A stretch of DNA of 64,000 nucleotides from Bradyrhizobium sp. (lineage in GTDB: Bacteria > Pseudomonadota > Alphaproteobacteria > Rhizobiales > Xanthobacteraceae), in NCBI RefSeq assembly GCF_004799445.1, contig NZ_SSNA01000055.1, positions 124,001 through 188,000 on the forward strand, given 5' to 3'. The first letter of the stretch is position 1. Every line of letters starts with the position of its first letter. The translations under genes were made by a program, and so were the position numbers. Below the pieces are notes generated by a model. It was given only the letters and a program-made list of their open reading frames with translations, did not search any database and had not been told where the DNA came from. Positions 17,943 through 25,700 of the stretch are shown in pieces.

Positions 17943-18665
17943 CTATGAAAATGCCGTCCAAAGCGTGGCAACCCCCGCCACGAGCATGATCGCGTCCATC
18001 ACCAGCCGAAACGCCTCCGGCTCCAGCCGCAAGACAAACCGCTTGGCGATGAAGGCGCCGAACATCAGCGAGGACCCGGCGATCAGGCCTTGCATCGCGA
18101 TATCGAGCGTCAGGGCACCGAAGTGCTGGAAGGTCACGGATTTGCTGAGATACATTCCGAGCGAGCTTGCGGCCTCGGTGGCCAGAAACGCGCCCTTGGT
18201 GAGGCCGTAAAACAGAAACAGCGGCACGCTCAAGGGGCCGGTCGACACCACGATGCCAGTGAGGTAGCCGATCACTGCGCCGCCGATCGCAAGATGCCAG
18301 AGCGAGAGTTTGAATTGGTGCCGGGCGAGGAAGTGTCGCGCCGGCACCATCGCGATCAGAAATACGCCGATGGAAATATCGACCGCGCGCGACGGCAGCA
18401 CCAGCAAGGTGCGCGCGCCGAGCGCTGCCGCCGGAACAGCGGTCACGGAATAGACGGCGCAGGCGCGCCAGTCGACCTCGCGCCACCAGGCGAGGATACG
18501 CGACAGGTTGGCCATCACTGCGGCGATCGCCATGATCGGCACGGCCTGTTTCGGCCCATATTGATAGATCAGAACCGGCATCAGCATGATCGACGAGCCG
18601 GTGCCGACAATGCCGCTGAGGGTGCCCGCGACGAGCCCGACTGCCAGCACAAACAGGAAGTTCAA
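17943..18665 (-). CDS. TauE/SafE family sulfite or sulfonate exporter
   Basis: A ~240-residue inner-membrane permease with about eight hydrophobic segments and the DUF81/TauE signatures GLVAGTLSGIVGTGSS and GYLTGIVVSTGPLSVPLF. The start is set at TTG 18665 because AGGAGA stands eight bases upstream. An open frame continues to 18800, with ATG 18716 as an alternative giving a longer, poorly hydrophobic N-terminus. It is divergent from a sulfite dehydrogenase (soxC/soxD-like), which fits export of sulfite or a related oxyanion, but the substrate is inferred from context only. Confidence 0.8.
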   Translation of the reverse strand: MNFLFVLAVGLVAGTLSGIVGTGSSIMLMPVLIYQYGPKQAVPIMAIAAVMANLSRILAWWREVDWRACAVYSVTAVPAAALGARTLLVLPSRAVDISIGVFLIAMVPARHFLARHQFKLSLWHLAIGGAVIGYLTGIVVSTGPLSVPLFLFYGLTKGAFLATEAASSLGMYLSKSVTFQHFGALTLDIAMQGLIAGSSLMFGAFIAKRFVLRLEPEAFRLVMDAIMLVAGVATLWTAFS

Positions 18666-18853
18666 GAGTGGCGTCTCCTGCGAATCGGCTGTGATTTTCA
18701 GCCTGACGGGTGGCATTTGCTCGCACGGCGTCAAGAATAGCGACAGGTTCGCGGGATGTAGACGGCCATATCGGAACGGGATACCGTGTTGGATCAGCAA
18801 AAAGGGACGGTCGATGGCGATCGATAACGTCCTTCAAACCAGGGGAGGCTTGG

Positions 18854-20176
18854 ATGGCGAGGTCTGGCGACCGCGACGTGCGCGGTCAGACTTTGGAAGC
18901 TGCTGCGGGAAACGGGTTGATCAACCGCCGCGCGCTGTTGGGGCGCGGCATGGTGATCGCCGGCGCGATGGGCGCAGGCATTGGTCCGTCGGCGGCCGCG
19001 GGCGCCGAACCGCTCAGCGATGGTCCGTGGAGCCTTGAAGTCGGCGACCCGACGCCGCTCTACCAGGTGCCGTCGAAGTTCGAGGCCAAGGTGGTGCGCA
19101 CGCTGAGCAATCCCAATCACGAGGCGCGCAATTCGCATTCCCGCACGCCACACCATTTTCTCGAGGGAACCACCACACCGAACGGGCTGCATTTCACGAT
19201 CAATCATGGCGGCATTCCCACCATCGATCCGGACAAGCATCGGCTGGTGATCCATGGCCTCGTGAAGCAGCCGCTGGAGTTCACGCTCGAAACGCTGTCG
19301 CGCTATCCCATGACCTCGCGGGTGTCGTTCGTCGAATGCGGCGGCAACAGCGCTCCGATGTTTGCGCCCGAGCCGATGCAGGAAACCGTGCAGGCGCTGC
19401 ACGGGCTCGCGTCCTGCGCGGAGTGGACCGGGGTCAAGCTTTCCACCCTGCTGGAGGAAACCGGCGTCGATCCACGCGCGAAATGGCTGATCGCGGAGGG
19501 CGCGGACTCGCCGCATCTGAGCCGCAGCGTGCCGATGCAGAAGGCGCTGGATGACGCCATGATCGCGCTCTACCAGAACGGCGAGCGCATCATGCCCGGC
19601 AACGGCTATCCGATGCGCCTGCTGCTGCCCGGCTACGAGGGCAACATGAACGTCAAGTTCCTGCGGCGGCTCAAGCTCGTGGAACAACCCGGCATGAGCT
19701 ACTACGAGGCTCGGACCTATTCGCCGATCCTGCCAAGCGGCAAGGCCTACCGGTTCTACTTCCTGCAGGAGGTGAAATCCTTCATCACCCATCCGTCCCA
19801 CGGCATGGCGTTGAAGGGGCCCGGTCTCCACGAGATTTCGGGCATCGCCTATTCCGGCACCGGCCGGATCGAGAAAGTCATGGTCTCCGCCGACGGCGGC
19901 AAGAGCTGGGCGCAGGCAGCGCTTCAGGAACCGGTGCTGAGCAAGGCCTTCACCCGTTTCCGCCTGCCGTGGCGCTGGGACGGCGGTCCTGCCACGCTGC
20001 AGAGCCGCGCCTGGGATGAATCCGGCAACGTGCAACCGACCCGCGCCGAATTCGTCGCCGCGCGCGGCCAGTTGGATAAACCGGCGCCGGTGTTGGCCTT
20101 TCCCAACCAGCACTACAATTCGATCACCAGCTGGGGCGTCGCGAGCAGCGGGGAGGTCAAGCATGTTTACGCCTAA
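18854..20176 (+). CDS. soxC: Sulfite dehydrogenase, molybdopterin subunit (SoxC-like)
   Basis: A 440-residue periplasmic molybdoenzyme of the sulfite oxidase family. AGGGGAGG precedes ATG 18854. The N-terminus has a Tat-type twin Arg (NRRALLGRG, residues 24-32) with a hydrophobic stretch and an AAAGA cleavage region. The molybdenum-ligand Cys162 lies in VSFVECGGNSAPMF, and a C-terminal dimerisation domain follows (ISGIAYSGTGRIEKVMVS). It overlaps the cytochrome gene by 14 bases, so the two form one electron-transfer complex. SoxC is the usual name in Bradyrhizobium; a stand-alone sulfite dehydrogenase (SorA-like) role is also possible, because no other sox gene is present here. Confidence 0.88.
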   Translation: MARSGDRDVRGQTLEAAAGNGLINRRALLGRGMVIAGAMGAGIGPSAAAGAEPLSDGPWSLEVGDPTPLYQVPSKFEAKVVRTLSNPNHEARNSHSRTPHHFLEGTTTPNGLHFTINHGGIPTIDPDKHRLVIHGLVKQPLEFTLETLSRYPMTSRVSFVECGGNSAPMFAPEPMQETVQALHGLASCAEWTGVKLSTLLEETGVDPRAKWLIAEGADSPHLSRSVPMQKALDDAMIALYQNGERIMPGNGYPMRLLLPGYEGNMNVKFLRRLKLVEQPGMSYYEARTYSPILPSGKAYRFYFLQEVKSFITHPSHGMALKGPGLHEISGIAYSGTGRIEKVMVSADGGKSWAQAALQEPVLSKAFTRFRLPWRWDGGPATLQSRAWDESGNVQPTRAEFVAARGQLDKPAPVLAFPNQHYNSITSWGVASSGEVKHVYA

Positions 20177-20696
20177 GCGCGCGATCTTCACCGCTTCCAT
20201 GCTGTTGGCGATCACGGCCTCCGCGTCACTGGCCGAGACGCCCAATCTCGGCAAGCCGATCGACGAGGCAGCCATCGCCAACTGGGACATCAGCATTCTG
20301 CCCGATGGCACGGGACTGCCGAAGGGCAGTGGCACGCCGGCGAAAGGTGCGGTGATCTATGCCGAAAAGTGCTCAGCCTGTCATGGCGACAGCGGCAAGG
20401 GTGGCGCCGCCGCAGCGCTCGTGAGCGACAAGAAGATCGAGGGCATCTCCGCGGCGCAGAAAACCATCAAGAACTTCATCGGGGATTCGACGACGATCTT
20501 CGATTTCATCCGCCGCGCCATGCCGTTCCAGGCGCCGCGTTCGCTGGGTGATGATGAAGTCTACGCGCTGACGGCTTATATTCTCGCCGAGAACAAGCTG
20601 ATCGGTCCGAGCGACGAGATGAATGCGCAGACCCTGCCGAAGGTGAAGATGCCCAACCACGACAACTTCATCATCCGGTTTCCAGATCGCATTTAG
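20163..20696 (+). CDS. Sulfite dehydrogenase cytochrome c subunit (SoxD/SorB-like)
   Basis: A 177-residue exported monohaem cytochrome c with GGAGG upstream of ATG 20163. The signal peptide (MLLAITASASLAE) is followed by one haem motif CSACH (70-74) and a likely Met ligand in RAMPFQAP. It accepts electrons from the molybdenum subunit encoded just upstream, with which it overlaps. Classic SoxD is a dihaem protein of about twice this length; this one is nearer the single-haem partner type. The stop codon abuts an interspersed repeat. Confidence 0.85.
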   Translation: MFTPKRAIFTASMLLAITASASLAETPNLGKPIDEAAIANWDISILPDGTGLPKGSGTPAKGAVIYAEKCSACHGDSGKGGAAAALVSDKKIEGISAAQKTIKNFIGDSTTIFDFIRRAMPFQAPRSLGDDEVYALTAYILAENKLIGPSDEMNAQTLPKVKMPNHDNFIIRFPDRI

Positions 20697-20708
20697 AGCG
20701 TTTTCCAG

Positions 20709-20773
20709 CGAAGTGGATCCCGGTTCGCGTAAAGAAGAAGTGGATCGAAGTGGATCCCGGTTCGCGTAAAGAA
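20709..20773. repeat. 28-bp direct repeat inside an interspersed element
   Basis: The sequence CGAAGTGGATCCCGGTTCGC plus eight further bases occurs identically at 20709-20736 and 20746-20773, a 37-base period. It belongs to the AGAGCGTTTTC..GAAAACGCG element common in Bradyrhizobium spacers, here with an internal duplication. It begins immediately after the cytochrome stop. Confidence 0.85.
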
Positions 20774-20792
20774 AACGCGTCAAAACAAAAAG

Positions 20793-20833
20793 CTAGAGCC
20801 TCGGTTCCGATTGAATCGGAACCGAGGCTCTAG
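20793..20833. repeat. 20-bp perfect palindrome, possible terminator stem
   Basis: Arms 20793-20812 and 20814-20833 (CTAGAGCCTCGGTTCCGATT and its exact complement) are separated by one base. It follows the soxC-soxD pair and the repeat above, preceded by CAAAACAAAAAG. No T-run follows on the plus strand, but such stems often end or protect transcripts in this group. Confidence 0.7.
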
Positions 20834-20915
20834 TCTAGGGTTTCGCATTCGGCGACGCCTTTGCCAAATCGGGGGCTTGCGTCAACAGGCTCTGGCGGGT
20901 GTCCGCATCGGCCGG

Positions 20916-21152
20916 TCAGACCATCACGAGTTTGATCTGGCCGCCTTCAAAGGTTCCGGCCGCAAGAGCGTTGCGGGCCATCCTTTCGATGATCGGCCAG
21001 TTTGTGAGAAGGTACTTCTGCGCCTGCAGCTTCGTCGGGAACCTGGTTTGCAGAATGCAGCCCTGCCGCGTGTTCCCATTCGCAATCTGAAAAGACACCG
21101 TTTGGGGTCCCTCGTTGATCTCTTGTTCAGTAGGCTCGGGAAGCTTCCGCAT
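20916..21152 (-). CDS. Small conserved hypothetical protein, 78 aa
   Basis: Starts at ATG 21152 with AAGGAAAAG upstream and ends at 20916. The product is soluble and mixed alpha/beta: MRKLPEPTEQEINEGP, then a strand-rich RQGCILQTRFPTKLQAQKYL and a closing GQIKLVMV. The frame extends to 21311, but the upstream part is Arg/Pro-rich and looks non-coding. No domain is recognised. It lies 103 bases beyond the stop of another small gene in the same direction. Confidence 0.55.
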   Translation of the reverse strand: MRKLPEPTEQEINEGPQTVSFQIANGNTRQGCILQTRFPTKLQAQKYLLTNWPIIERMARNALAAGTFEGGQIKLVMV

Positions 21153-21255
21153 ACACTTTTCCTTTTTGAGCTTTCGCGCTAATCGCGAATGAAATCGGTC
21201 GCATCCCGGCTGGAATTGGCAGCGATGGGGGGTGGTGACTGGGGGCCCGGCAGGT

Positions 21256-21417
21256 TTAATCGGCGCTGGCCGCGCCCGCCGCGATCGCTTCGGCCTTCGG
21301 CTGAGGTGCATGGTCCGCGCCGGACGGGGTGTTGCGGACGGCTTCGGTCAGCATCTGGCGCAGCTCAGCCTTCGTCTTCGCCGGTTCTTTCGTAAAGCTT
21401 TTTTGCCAGTTCGCCAT
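21256..21417 (-). CDS. Small hypothetical protein, 53 aa
   Basis: ATG 21417 has a short AAGG ribosome site. The product begins MANWQKSFTKEPAKTKAELR and continues with a helix (QMLTEAVRNT) and a disordered Ala/Pro tail. The beginning resembles small uncharacterised Bradyrhizobium proteins. The open frame continues upstream to 21483, but that part is hydrophobic without a ribosome site. Confidence 0.45.
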   Translation of the reverse strand: MANWQKSFTKEPAKTKAELRQMLTEAVRNTPSGADHAPQPKAEAIAAGAASAD

Positions 21418-21646
21418 AAACCTTATGTGGGGATGGCCGAGGCAGAAGTAAATGGCACCGCTGATGAATAAAGTCAGCGGCATCCGGTCAATGAACCACC
21501 TCTTTTGGTCAAATCTGTCGGCGTTTCGTTGACCTCAATGGACGCTCGCACGGGCTGTTTCGATTTGTTGCTTGAGTCCCGCGATGCCGACGCCGCTCGC
21601 TATGCCCTGGCGCAACGCGCCGCTCGACGGCGTGGCTTGGGCCAAA

Positions 21647-22750
21647 TCAGGCGACCGCGGTATGGGCGCGATCCTTCTCCGCCGCGATTGCATCCGATCC
21701 GAACCGAGTGGTCCATTGCGCCACGGATAGCAGCAGCGCGTCGAAAACCTCCAGACCCTGTTCGAACTCCCGCTCGGTGAGCGGCGGGCATCCTGGCCGG
21801 GCGCGGATGATCATGGTCGTGGTTGACCAGCTCAGCCGGGAGGCCTTGCAGGCCACGATCAGGCCATACAGCCGGTCGCTCTTCATCAGAAATTCAACAA
21901 CTTCGATCTTTACTTCCGCCATGAATGAAAGCGCGGCCACCACATGGGCGTATCTGTCCTTTACCGCGAACCGGTTCACCACCGAGTCGCTCAGCTTGCC
22001 GGCGCGATTGAGCGTATTCACCTCGCTGATCGCCTGTGTATAGTCGATCCGCGCCGGCGCAACGACGCTGGCCGCAATCGGTGCCTGGGACTGCTCGTGC
22101 GGCACGGGTCGCGTCGCCGTCAGAAATCGCGCCCGCACCGCGTCGCTGGCCATTGCAAGAAGCTCCCGCAAGACCCTCGCTGGAATGTCCCATCGAAGGC
22201 CGAGCTTTTCTGTCAGGCTTTCGTCACGTTCTGCCCTTCCGACAAGCGTCGCGTAACCGCATTCGGAGAAACGCGCTCCGCCATTCCGGGCGAGCGCGTT
22301 GGTGACGTTGACGTCACCACGTCTTATTAGCGTATCGGTCAGCCTTTCATTGAGAGTCTTTCTCGCCGAAATGGCCAGTAAATGCTGCTGGCTGTGCGTA
22401 TTGGCGATTTCGACGAGATGTTGTTCGGGCAGACAGTTGGACTTTGCCAGCATCGGCGCGGCGACCGCGGCATCATCATGAAACGCAAGCTGGCGGACCG
22501 TCTCGCTCGGGGCGATGTCGAATTCGGAAAGAATGGCGCTGAGCTGGGCTAACGCCGGCATATCGACGCGCTCGATCAGCCGAACGAAAACCTCGTCGAA
22601 AACTTTGGTCTGGGTTTCTTCAAGGCGATCGGCATCGGCCCGGAACAGGTCTGTCACCTTTCGCAGAATTTGCACCCGTCGCGCGGGCGTCCCGAGTTCG
22701 ATGACGTCATCCAGTTCGCCGATCAAACGCGTCGATGCTGCCGTAGCCAT
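21647..22750 (-). CDS. DUF2336 domain protein
   Basis: A 367-residue, mostly helical protein. The middle matches DUF2336, with repeated helix pairs such as LAQLSAILSEFDIAPSETVRQLA, HLLAISARKTLNERLTDTLI and RGDVNVTNALARNGGARFSE, like degenerate HEAT repeats. No catalytic motif and no membrane segment. DUF2336 proteins are widespread in Rhizobiales and Caulobacterales, and their function is not established. It lies 71 bases downstream of an HD-GYP gene on the same strand. Confidence 0.85.
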   Translation of the reverse strand: MATAASTRLIGELDDVIELGTPARRVQILRKVTDLFRADADRLEETQTKVFDEVFVRLIERVDMPALAQLSAILSEFDIAPSETVRQLAFHDDAAVAAPMLAKSNCLPEQHLVEIANTHSQQHLLAISARKTLNERLTDTLIRRGDVNVTNALARNGGARFSECGYATLVGRAERDESLTEKLGLRWDIPARVLRELLAMASDAVRARFLTATRPVPHEQSQAPIAASVVAPARIDYTQAISEVNTLNRAGKLSDSVVNRFAVKDRYAHVVAALSFMAEVKIEVVEFLMKSDRLYGLIVACKASRLSWSTTTMIIRARPGCPPLTEREFEQGLEVFDALLLSVAQWTTRFGSDAIAAEKDRAHTAVA

Positions 22751-22821
22751 GACAATTTTGCCCCAAACGAACGACCGGATTTAAGAAACCGCCGGTCGAA
22801 ACATCAAAAAAATCACCTGCC

Positions 22822-23949
22822 TCACGCCACGAGCGCTACCTTCCGGAAGGCCCTGACAAGCGATGCTTCCAGTTTTCCGTCCATCCCGCACAGCATCTCG
22901 TAGGCTTTTGCGCGGGGCATTGGCGGCCGGTACGGCCTCTGCTCAATAAGTGCCGCGAAGATGTCGGAGATGGTCAGCAATCGCACCAGATCCGAAATCT
23001 TCGGCGCCGTCAGCCCATCGGGATAACCGGAGCCGTCGAGGTATTCGTGGTGGTGCCTCACCCCGTCGAGAACGTCCGGGTGGATGCCCTGGATATCCTT
23101 CAGCAAATCATGTCCGATCACCGGGTGGCGTCGCATGATTTCCTCTTCAACCGGGTCGAGGCGCGCCGGCTTGTCAAGTATCGACAGGGGAGTTCTGGCC
23201 TTCCCGATATCATGCAGGGTTGCCGCTATTCCGAGCCGCTTCAAGTCCGGATAGGCGAAGCTTAGATCCAGAGCGAAGCCAACCGCCACGCCTGTTACCA
23301 GCAGGCAATGCTGGAACGTTCCCTCATGGTATCGGCGAACGTCGTTCAGCCATGCGCCAAGCCCGTTTTTGTCGATGCCATTGATGATTTGGGATGTGGC
23401 GGTTTCCGCATCTGAAAGGTTGATGGATTTGCCGTTGCGGATCGCCGCGAACATCGACGCAAAGGCCGCCGCGGCATCTGCGATACCAGGTGAGGCAACG
23501 GCAAAATCAGTTTTTACCGCCTTCTCCGCGACTTCGATCTCCGCAAGCTTGAATACCATTTCCCTGGAACTGCGAAGCACCGCGGTCGCCCCAAGTGCGT
23601 AGGCCTGCGCGACCATCTGTTGAAGGTGGCTCTGGACGATAAACAGCTTCTCGGTGACGCAGCTGAGCCCGCGCAAGACAAGCCTGATCTGCTCGACACG
23701 AGCCGCTTTGCGCAGGTCGGCGTCAACCATCAGCACGGCGTTTGAGATGACTTGCATTTCATCACGTCCCAGGAGCTGGGGCGCCACGTCATAGCGTGGC
23801 TCCAGCATCGCGCGGATGGCCGGAATCTTCCCAGGTTCGTCGGTAACGAAATGAACGAGCATTTCAGGGCCATTGGAAAAGTTGTGGCCGCCTAATTTCA
23901 AATCAAGACCAGTAATAATCGGCCATGGTACGGCAACTTCCCTAACCAT
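22822..23949 (-). CDS. HD-GYP domain phosphodiesterase-type protein
   Basis: The N-terminal ~130 residues look like a receiver-type fold (MLVHFVTDEPGKIPAIRAML, LMVDADLR). The HD-GYP domain follows, with His214, LHDIGK (His246, Asp247), His280, HHHEYLDGSGYPDG (299-312). HD-GYP proteins hydrolyse cyclic di-GMP; the metal-binding residues appear complete. The start is uncertain: the frame opens at 23949, but the natural domain start would be ATG 23862 and neither has a good ribosome site. The adjacent DUF2336 gene may share its regulation. Confidence 0.88.
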   Translation of the reverse strand: MVREVAVPWPIITGLDLKLGGHNFSNGPEMLVHFVTDEPGKIPAIRAMLEPRYDVAPQLLGRDEMQVISNAVLMVDADLRKAARVEQIRLVLRGLSCVTEKLFIVQSHLQQMVAQAYALGATAVLRSSREMVFKLAEIEVAEKAVKTDFAVASPGIADAAAAFASMFAAIRNGKSINLSDAETATSQIINGIDKNGLGAWLNDVRRYHEGTFQHCLLVTGVAVGFALDLSFAYPDLKRLGIAATLHDIGKARTPLSILDKPARLDPVEEEIMRRHPVIGHDLLKDIQGIHPDVLDGVRHHHEYLDGSGYPDGLTAPKISDLVRLLTISDIFAALIEQRPYRPPMPRAKAYEMLCGMDGKLEASLVRAFRKVALVA

Positions 23950-24390
23950 TGACTAAGCGGGCGGTGCTCGATCCAAACGTGAACCCAATAGCGGTAGTCG
24001 CCGGTTACCGGCGATAGCGCACCGCAACATTGCGGGCGTGGCAGCGGGCGACGCCGGAGAACTCCATCCTGACGTCGTTGCGCGGAGCCCGCAACGAAGC
24101 AAACGACTTTTTCTTGTTGCCCAATGGATTGTTAACGCTCGCAATGACGGTCGGACTGGCGGTTTGAAATTTGAAACCGCGTCATTCGTCCCGTGCCAGC
24201 GCACCGTCGCCTTTCCTGCGAACGCTGGACCAGTTCGCGTCGGGCCTCCTGCACCGACGGCAGCTCCCATCGGCCACTTGGTTAATCAGCCGTCACCGCA
24301 AAGTCCAAAATGTCGTAGGTCTCGCGCCCGGGTCCTTAAAATTTGACGCGTATTGAAGTCATTACGAGTTTCAGAAAGTTGGGTATCGCG
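23950..24390. other. 441-bp spacer without supported gene
   Basis: Open frames exist on both strands (for example 24038-24346 plus), but the translated text is typical of non-coding Bradyrhizobium spacer and has no ribosome site or domain. It presumably holds the divergent promoters for the HD-GYP gene and the small gene at 24391. No hairpin or tandem repeat stood out. Confidence 0.4.
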
Positions 24391-24663
24391 ATGAATTTCT
24401 CTGCACGCTCCGTCGACGGCTTCCCGTGGCTTGCCGGTGCCATGCTGGCCTTCGAAGCCTGTGAGGTCATCTCTCTTCGATTGGCAAAACTCGCCGTCAC
24501 CGGCGAGGATTCCGATCGCGAGGCGCAGCTGATGGTCAGCGAAAAGGTCGATGCGATGTTTGAGGCCACCGCCAGCCTGATGGCGGGCGCGTCGACCGCC
24601 GATATCATCGACCGCTACCGCGAGCATGTCGCGGCGAACGCCAGGCGTCTGTTGGCTATTTGA
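24391..24663 (+). CDS. Small helical hypothetical protein, 90 aa
   Basis: ATG 24391 begins MNFSARSVDGFPWLAGAMLA. The rest is a set of amphipathic helices (FEACEVISLRLAKLAV, LMVSEKVDAMFEATASLMAG, DIIDRYREHVAANARRLL), somewhat like phasin-type proteins but too short to assign. The frame can be read from TTG 24343. The 3' end overlaps the convergent xth by 8 bases. Function unknown. Confidence 0.55.
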   Translation: MNFSARSVDGFPWLAGAMLAFEACEVISLRLAKLAVTGEDSDREAQLMVSEKVDAMFEATASLMAGASTADIIDRYREHVAANARRLLAI

Positions 24664-25426
24664 TGACGATCCAGGCCGGCGCGTGGTCGCTGGCGCCTTC
24701 CTCGCCGCGCACCGTGCGGTCGACGCCGGCCTTCTTCAGCCGAGGTGCGAGCGCCGGGCTCACGAGCAGATGATCGAGCCGCAGGCCGGCGTCGCGCGGC
24801 CAGCGGTTGCGCTTGTAATCCCAGAACGTGAACATCGGCCTGGTCGGATGAAGGTGGCGGATCGCATCCGTCCAGCCCTGCGCCACCAGCGACTTGAACG
24901 CGGCGCGGCTTTTCGGCTGGATCAGCGCGTCCTTGTCCCATGATTTGGTTGGATAGATATCGAGCTCCGTCGGCGCGACGTTGTAGTCGCCCGCCAGCAC
25001 CGCGGGGATTTCCTGCTTGACGAATTTCGCGGCGTGCGATCTGAGCCGCCTGAACCATTCGAGCTTGTAGTCGAATTTCGGTCCGGGCTGCGGATTGCCG
25101 TTCGGCAAGTAGATACTGGTGACGATGATGCCCTTGACGGCGGCCTCGATGTAGCGCGCCTCGCTGTCACCGGGATCGCCCGGCAGTTCGGTCCTGATCA
25201 GCACCGGATCGGCGTTCCGCGCCAGGATCGCAACGCCGTTCCAGGTCTTTTGTCCGCGCCATACCGCGCCATAGCCGGCCTTTTCGATCGCGGAAAGCGG
25301 AAAGTCACGGTCGGTCGATTTGAGCTCCTGCAGGGCGACGATGTCGGGTTTGGCCTGATGCAGCCACAGCAAGAGGTTCGGCAGGCGCCGGTTGATATTG
25401 TTGATGTTGAAGGTTGCGATTTTCAT
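24656..25426 (-). CDS. xth: Exodeoxyribonuclease III (AP endonuclease family)
   Basis: A 256-residue Mg-dependent EEP-fold nuclease that incises abasic sites and trims 3' ends in base-excision repair. Conserved pieces are MKIATFNINNINRR, the metal Glu in LQELKSTD, WNGVAILAR, AGDYNVAP, FTFWDYKRNRWPRDAGLRLDHLL and the closing SDHAPAWI. All catalytic residues are visible. It stands alone between two small convergent or divergent genes. Confidence 0.95.
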   Translation of the reverse strand: MKIATFNINNINRRLPNLLLWLHQAKPDIVALQELKSTDRDFPLSAIEKAGYGAVWRGQKTWNGVAILARNADPVLIRTELPGDPGDSEARYIEAAVKGIIVTSIYLPNGNPQPGPKFDYKLEWFRRLRSHAAKFVKQEIPAVLAGDYNVAPTELDIYPTKSWDKDALIQPKSRAAFKSLVAQGWTDAIRHLHPTRPMFTFWDYKRNRWPRDAGLRLDHLLVSPALAPRLKKAGVDRTVRGEEGASDHAPAWIVIK

Positions 25427-25468
25427 CGGTAGATCGGCTATGGTCGAACAAACAAGACAGGAGATTTC

Positions 25469-25693
25469 ATGAAGAGGCTAGCGATCGCCGTTGCCGTATT
25501 GGCCACTGGGTTTTCCGCCACGGCCTTTGCGCAGAGCCTGACCGCCGAACAGCGTGCGGCCTGCAAGCCGGATTTTGACAAGTACTGCACAGGCACCATT
25601 CCTGGCGGTGGCCGGATCGTTGCGTGTCTCAATAAGCAACACGACGCGCTCAGCGATGCCTGCAAGAAGGTCCTCGACGCACAGAAGAAGTAG
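25469..25693 (+). CDS. Cysteine-rich-repeat exported protein
   Basis: A 74-residue protein with AGGAGA upstream of ATG 25469. A clear signal peptide (AIAVAVLATGFSATAFAQ) precedes one Cys-rich repeat of the PF00839 type: RAACKPDFDKYCTGT, GGRIVACLNK, LSDACKKVL, with four Cys. This small periplasmic family is common in Bradyrhizobium. Function unknown. Confidence 0.8.
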   Translation: MKRLAIAVAVLATGFSATAFAQSLTAEQRAACKPDFDKYCTGTIPGGGRIVACLNKQHDALSDACKKVLDAQKK

Positions 25694-25700
25694 GGGGAAG

